From the NCBI GenBank assembly GCA_003223595.1, contig QHVR01000598.1, positions 1-15,864 on the forward strand: a stretch of 15,864 nucleotides of DNA. The letters are read 5' to 3'. This stretch comes from Acidobacteriota bacterium (GTDB taxonomy: Bacteria > Acidobacteriota > Terriglobia > Terriglobales > Acidobacteriaceae). The number at the start of each line of letters is the position of its first letter. Positions within the stretch are counted from its first letter, which is position 1. The notes below the pieces were generated by a model, which worked only from the letters and a program-made list of their open reading frames with translations, was not told the origin of the DNA and searched no databases. This document shows, piece after piece, positions 12,567 through 15,864 of this stretch. Made by a program: the position numbers and the translations under genes.

Positions 12567-13267
12567 ATGCCTACGGAACGCAAACACAGGGAAGAAATCG
12601 TCCGATACGGGCGAACGCTGCACGAAAAAGGTTTCGTGGCGGCCATGGACGGTAATCTTTCCGTACGGCTGAGGCAGGACCGAATCCTGGTGACGCCGAC
12701 CGGCCTGAGCAAGGGATCGATGCGCCCGGCCGACCTCGTCATCGTAGATCTCGAAGGCAAACAGGTGGCGGGACGCCGCCATGTCACCAGCGAGATCGGG
12801 ATGCAACTGATGATTTACCGCACGCGCGCCGACGTGAAGGCTATCGTGCATGCGCATCCCCCGACCGCCACCGGGTTCGCCGCAGCCGGTATTGCCCTGA
12901 CGGAACCCTTGGTTTGCGAAGTCGTAATGGGCTTGGGATGCATTCCGCTGGCGCGCTATGGAACCCCGGGGACAGCCGAATTGGCGCAAAGCCTTGAGCC
13001 TTACGTTCCCAAGTACGATGCCATTCTGATGTCCAATCACGGGGTTGTGGCCTACGGCGACACCATCGAGCACGCCTACATGAAGATGGAAACCGTGGAG
13101 CATTTTGCCCAGATCTCGCTCTCGTCACGCATTTGCTCGGGCGGCAGCAGCCTTTACAGGAGCGGGAGATCGAGAAGTTGTTGCTGGCCCGCACCAAGTA
13201 TTTCGGAGCCAAGAACGCGGCCTCCATGCCCCTGCCGCTGCCTCGCGTGCCGGAAGAGGCGAGTTAG
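12567..13267 (+). pseudogene. class II aldolase/adducin family protein, frameshifted near the 3' end
   Basis: Enzymes of this family cleave or form aldols such as fuculose-1-phosphate using a zinc ion; the substrate here is not clear. ATG 12567 follows TAAGGTAAGGA. Residues 1-185 carry the family signs: GNLSVRL (29-35), TPTGLSKG (43-50), Glu76 in TSEIG, HAHPPT (His95, His97) and SNHGVV (His158). At 13119-13124 the sequence reads CTCTCG where CTCG would keep the frame. After that, the true tail (LVTHLLGRQQPLQEREIEKL onward, to PEEAS) continues in another frame and ends in TAG at 13267. Removing two bases gives a 232-residue protein of normal size. As written, translation continues to 13310 with an unrelated tail. 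Active-site residues precede the break, so partial function is possible. Confidence 0.85.
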
Positions 13268-13336
13268 AGAGTTTCGAGTTTCCGGGTTCCCCGTCATTCC
13301 CCTTCTCTGATTTGTTTGTTCGCGCTCCTTGTTACC

Positions 13337-15499
13337 TCACTCTCCTCCCACTCGAATGCGGAAGCCGGCACGGAAGTTGATCGGCAGTGCGGGGTAGCCT
13401 ACGACTTCGTTGTAGCGGCGATCCAGGGCGTTCTCTACATTGACGAACACGGTGAGGCGCGGATGGATGGCATACCATCCGCCTATATCGGCACGAACAT
13501 ATCCTGCCGCGTGATCTATGTTGAAGCCCAGAAAATCAGAGTCGGGGCGGCGTCCCACGAAACTTCCCGAGACATTTCCTCCCCACCGGGACCCCAGATA
13601 GGACAACAGAACAGTCGCCGAATGCTTCGGGCGCCGGAGCAGCGGTTGTCCCGGATTGTAGAGAGAACTGATCGGCGCGGGGTTCACCAGGATTTGCGTC
13701 GATGTATAGGTGTACGCCGTGTCCAGCAGTAGCCGCGAATGCAGTTTCGCTTGCAGTTCCGCTTCCACGCCATGAGCCAGCGCCCGGTTCACATTGCTAT
13801 ATTCTCCAATGAAGTTCACGGGATCGACGGTCACATAGTTGATCTGGTCGTGAAATAGATTGTTGAAATAGGTCGTGGTGAACAGGTAACGGCCGTGCAA
13901 AAAGTTCTGCTGCAGTCCGGCCTCGAACGACCGCGAGCGCTCGGGCTTGAGCGCCGTATCGGCTTGCGTGTAAGGAGGGCCGGCGAAGGTTTCTTCCAGC
14001 CGCGGTTCTTTGAATCCGGTCGCATACGAGAAGCGTACGCGCGTTCCGGAGACCACCTCTGCGCCTCTCAACGCCTGCCAGGCGACGGCCACGCGGGGAA
14101 CGCCTGTGTTGCCGAAGGCGCTGTTATGAATGAAGCGCGCTCCGGCAATGAAATCGAAGCGGCCCACAATGACCTGCTGCTGCGCGTAGGCCTCGTTGTT
14201 CAGGCGCTGTCCGTGGGTCTGCGGCGGATAGTCGAGGTTTCCCACGAAGCCGTTTTCGTTTTCCACCCGATAGCCAAACGTCGTGTGCGACCAGGCTCGT
14301 TCGGAATAGTCTCCCTGGTACTCGACTCCGGCGCGGTTGATGCGGTCAACCTCATTCGAGGGGAAATCGAACACGCGCGCAGGATCTCCGTTGGCATTGA
14401 GTTCGTAGTAGCGATAGAGATAGTCGAAGCCGGTGAGGTGATGCTCCCAGCCTGAGGGAGCTCGCACCGCAAGCTCGGCGCTTCCGAGAATATTGTTGAG
14501 CTGCGACCAATCGCTGGTATTCGGCGGCTGCAGAGGAGTCCCATTGAAATTCCATTCCCCCGGCACGCCTGTGTGCGAATTGGAATGCCGGAAACGAATG
14601 CGCAGCGAGGTGCGATCGTTCAGCGCCGCGCCCACATTGGCGCCCTGCAGTGAATCGGAGTAGGCGTTATTCGTCCACGCTCCGGCCGTGTTGAATTGAT
14701 CCGCGAACAGGTTGTAATCGAAGCGCTCGTGGGCGCCCGCCAGGGAAGCATCTCCGCTCGCCGTCGAGAAATTTCCGCCGCTTGCGCCCAGGCGCAGTTC
14801 AGGAACACGAGTGTTGCCGGTCCGAGTCCAGACCTGAACCACACTAGTCATGGCATCGGACCCATACAGCGTGCTTTGAGCGCCGCGAACGAACTCCAGG
14901 CGTCCAGCCTCGTTCAGCGGAAGGGTGCCGAAGTCGAAAGTCCCACCCGGCTCGTTGACCGTGACCCCATCGACAATGACTTTGTTGTATCGCGACTCGC
15001 CCCCGCGGACGAACAAGGAGGTGAGCGAGCCGCGCTGTCCCGCGGCATTGACGAGAGCACCCGGCAAAAAGCGCAGTGCGTCCGCAGCCGCGGCCGGATT
15101 CATGGTCGTGAGCTGCTCGGCGGTCAGCGTATTCACGTCAGCAGCGGCCGCTTCGCCCGTGACTGGAGTGCGCGTGGCGGTTACCACCACGGTTTCGGAT
15201 GTGGGTGCGAGACGCAGCTTGATAGTCACTTCGCGTTGGGCGGAAACGTCGAGGGTTTCTGCGGCAAAGCCCGGGGCGAGAACTCTGACCCGGAATGATC
15301 CGGAATCCGGCAGGGCTATTTGCGCCGTCCCTTCGGCCGATGTCACCGCCGTCCTGAGCACTTTCGAATCGCTCCCCCGGATCAGCGAAACGTGAGCCCC
15401 TGAGACTGCCGCGGAGCTGGGGTCAATGACTTTTACATTGAGTTCGCTGGCTGATGCCGCGATGGAGAGAAGAAGAAAATAGAGAACACGAACGCGCAT
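13337..15499 (-). CDS. btuB: TonB-dependent outer-membrane receptor, BtuB-like (cobalamin uptake)
   Basis: A 720-residue TonB-dependent transporter. A signal peptide (1-18, cleavage near ASA) is followed by a carboxypeptidase-regulatory-like beta domain (about 19-95). Then come a TonB-box-like ETVVVTA (102-108), the plug domain (about 115-226, with LFVRGGESRYNKVIVDGVTV and LEFVRGAQSTLYGSDA) and a beta-barrel to the end. The N-terminal domain makes it longer than E. coli BtuB; such domains are common in Bacteroidetes and Acidobacteria receptors. The last residue is Glu rather than the usual aromatic. ATG 15499 has AAGGAGG (15511-15505) five bases upstream. A cobalamin riboswitch lies directly upstream, so cobalamin or a related corrinoid is the likely substrate. 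No BtuCDF genes are in the window. It is convergent with the aldolase gene. Confidence 0.93.
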   Translation of the reverse strand: MRVRVLYFLLLSIAASASELNVKVIDPSSAAVSGAHVSLIRGSDSKVLRTAVTSAEGTAQIALPDSGSFRVRVLAPGFAAETLDVSAQREVTIKLRLAPTSETVVVTATRTPVTGEAAAADVNTLTAEQLTTMNPAAAADALRFLPGALVNAAGQRGSLTSLFVRGGESRYNKVIVDGVTVNEPGGTFDFGTLPLNEAGRLEFVRGAQSTLYGSDAMTSVVQVWTRTGNTRVPELRLGASGGNFSTASGDASLAGAHERFDYNLFADQFNTAGAWTNNAYSDSLQGANVGAALNDRTSLRIRFRHSNSHTGVPGEWNFNGTPLQPPNTSDWSQLNNILGSAELAVRAPSGWEHHLTGFDYLYRYYELNANGDPARVFDFPSNEVDRINRAGVEYQGDYSERAWSHTTFGYRVENENGFVGNLDYPPQTHGQRLNNEAYAQQQVIVGRFDFIAGARFIHNSAFGNTGVPRVAVAWQALRGAEVVSGTRVRFSYATGFKEPRLEETFAGPPYTQADTALKPERSRSFEAGLQQNFLHGRYLFTTTYFNNLFHDQINYVTVDPVNFIGEYSNVNRALAHGVEAELQAKLHSRLLLDTAYTYTSTQILVNPAPISSLYNPGQPLLRRPKHSATVLLSYLGSRWGGNVSGSFVGRRPDSDFLGFNIDHAAGYVRADIGGWYAIHPRLTVFVNVENALDRRYNEVVGYPALPINFRAGFRIRVGGE

Positions 15500-15536
15500 T
15501 CTGGCCTCCTTGGCACGCGAAAGAGGTTAACGAGTA

Positions 15537-15710
15537 CGGAATGCGCCGGTCTCCTGGCTTGCGAGTAAGGATGTTGTATCCGGAGATAACCTACGGCCTT
15601 CCCGGGTTCGGGCCCAGTGGCCGGAGGCGGTTTCCTCGCTTACAGTTGCGCGGCAGCGCGGGATTTGCACCCGCTTCCCTGTCTTCGCTCTCGCGAAGAC
15701 GCGCGTTCCG
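15537..15710 (-). promoter_or_regulatory. cobalamin (B12) riboswitch
   Basis: Read on the minus strand, the leader holds the B12 box AGCCAGGAGACCGGC (15559-15545) and, 5' of it, the conserved GGGAAGCGGGTGCAAATCC core and a GCAACTGT segment. GCCACTGGGCCC and GGGAAGGCC lie in the middle. The ends pair as P1: CGGAACGCGC (15710-15701) with GCGCATTCCG (15546-15537), nine pairs and one mismatch. These are the hallmarks of the adenosylcobalamin-class aptamer. The 3' end is only 25 bases from the receptor's Shine-Dalgarno and there is no T-rich terminator between, so translational control is more likely than termination. Confidence 0.95.
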
Positions 15711-15747
15711 CAGAAAATTCAAAGAGCTGAAAGAACTGTGGCTTCTG

Positions 15748-15777
15748 AATTTACTGGGAGCAGTCTCGCGATGTCAA
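15748..15777 (-). promoter_or_regulatory. predicted promoter of the riboswitch-receptor unit
   Basis: On the minus strand, TTGACA (15777-15772, perfect -35) and TAAATT (15753-15748, 4/6 match) are separated by 18 bases. Transcription would start near 15741, about 30 bases before the riboswitch aptamer. This fits a dedicated transcript for the receptor. Confidence 0.55.
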
Positions 15778-15809
15778 ACCACGGAACACGGCCACGCACG
15801 TCGCGGCAG

Positions 15810-15864
15810 CTAGCGCCTCCAGCGGCCGATCACGTAAAGGATCAGCGACAGCAAAACGCTCAGC
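15810..15864 (-). CDS. C-terminal end of a small membrane protein, probably DUF2905 (partial)
   Basis: The minus strand reads LSVLLSLILYVIGRWRR and stops at TAG (15812-15810); the gene continues past the right edge. A hydrophobic helix followed by an Arg-rich end matches the C-terminus I recall for DUF2905 proteins (about 70 residues, two membrane segments). Only 17 residues are visible, so the family call is tentative. Its stop lies about 30 bases upstream of the receptor promoter, so the two are probably transcribed separately. Confidence 0.5.
   Translation of the reverse strand, partial: LSVLLSLILYVIGRWRR

Noticed and set aside
1..15864. Defence system, biosynthetic cluster, prophage or integrative element
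   Set aside because: I looked for nucleases, toxin-antitoxin pairs, reverse transcriptases, integrases and secretion genes. The recognised genes are housekeeping, structural or nutrient-uptake functions with no such association.

Overview
The window looks like a chromosomal stretch from a GC-rich, Gram-negative soil-type bacterium, most likely Acidobacteriota. This assignment is inference. It rests on the mix of a TonB-dependent receptor carrying an N-terminal carboxypeptidase-regulatory-like domain, a bactofilin, a periplasmic amidohydrolase, a pair of very short 'ELC..I'-type proteins, and dispersed short palindromic repeats. No RNA genes, CRISPR array, transposase, phage genes or recognisable defence system are visible.

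Layout, left to right. A four-helix membrane protein (87-617) lies behind a possible truncated upstream gene. A 43-residue, very basic small protein is encoded on the minus strand (690-821). Replicative helicase dnaB (1091-2455, TTG start) follows. A 558-bp gene-poor stretch (2456-3013) holds hairpins and one weak membrane ORF. lepA (minus) is frameshifted near its 3' end. An exported amidohydrolase (4991-6427) is divergent from lepA and convergent with rnr (RNase R, minus). A DinB-like protein (minus) has its ribosome-binding site abutting a large heptamer inverted repeat (9685-9850). A bactofilin (10115-10666) ends in a clear intrinsic terminator. A minus-strand pair of tiny genes follows, the upstream one frameshifted. 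queA (minus) is divergent from a class II aldolase that is frameshifted near its end. A BtuB-like receptor (minus) lies behind a cobalamin riboswitch and a good promoter. The last 55 bases hold the end of a small membrane protein, probably DUF2905.

Most genes are single transcription units with housekeeping roles: replication, translation, RNA decay, tRNA modification, cytoskeleton, and vitamin uptake. The best functional link is regulatory: promoter, cobalamin aptamer, Shine-Dalgarno and the BtuB-like receptor form one B12-controlled uptake unit.

The unusual features are of three kinds. Three separate coding regions are broken by small insertions that look like tandem duplications (TCGA in lepA, CT in the aldolase, G in a small gene); these are recent mutations or sequencing/assembly errors. 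Short inverted repeats sit inside rnr in frame and add disordered segments between its domains. The 43-residue basic protein is well supported by its start signals but is not recognised.
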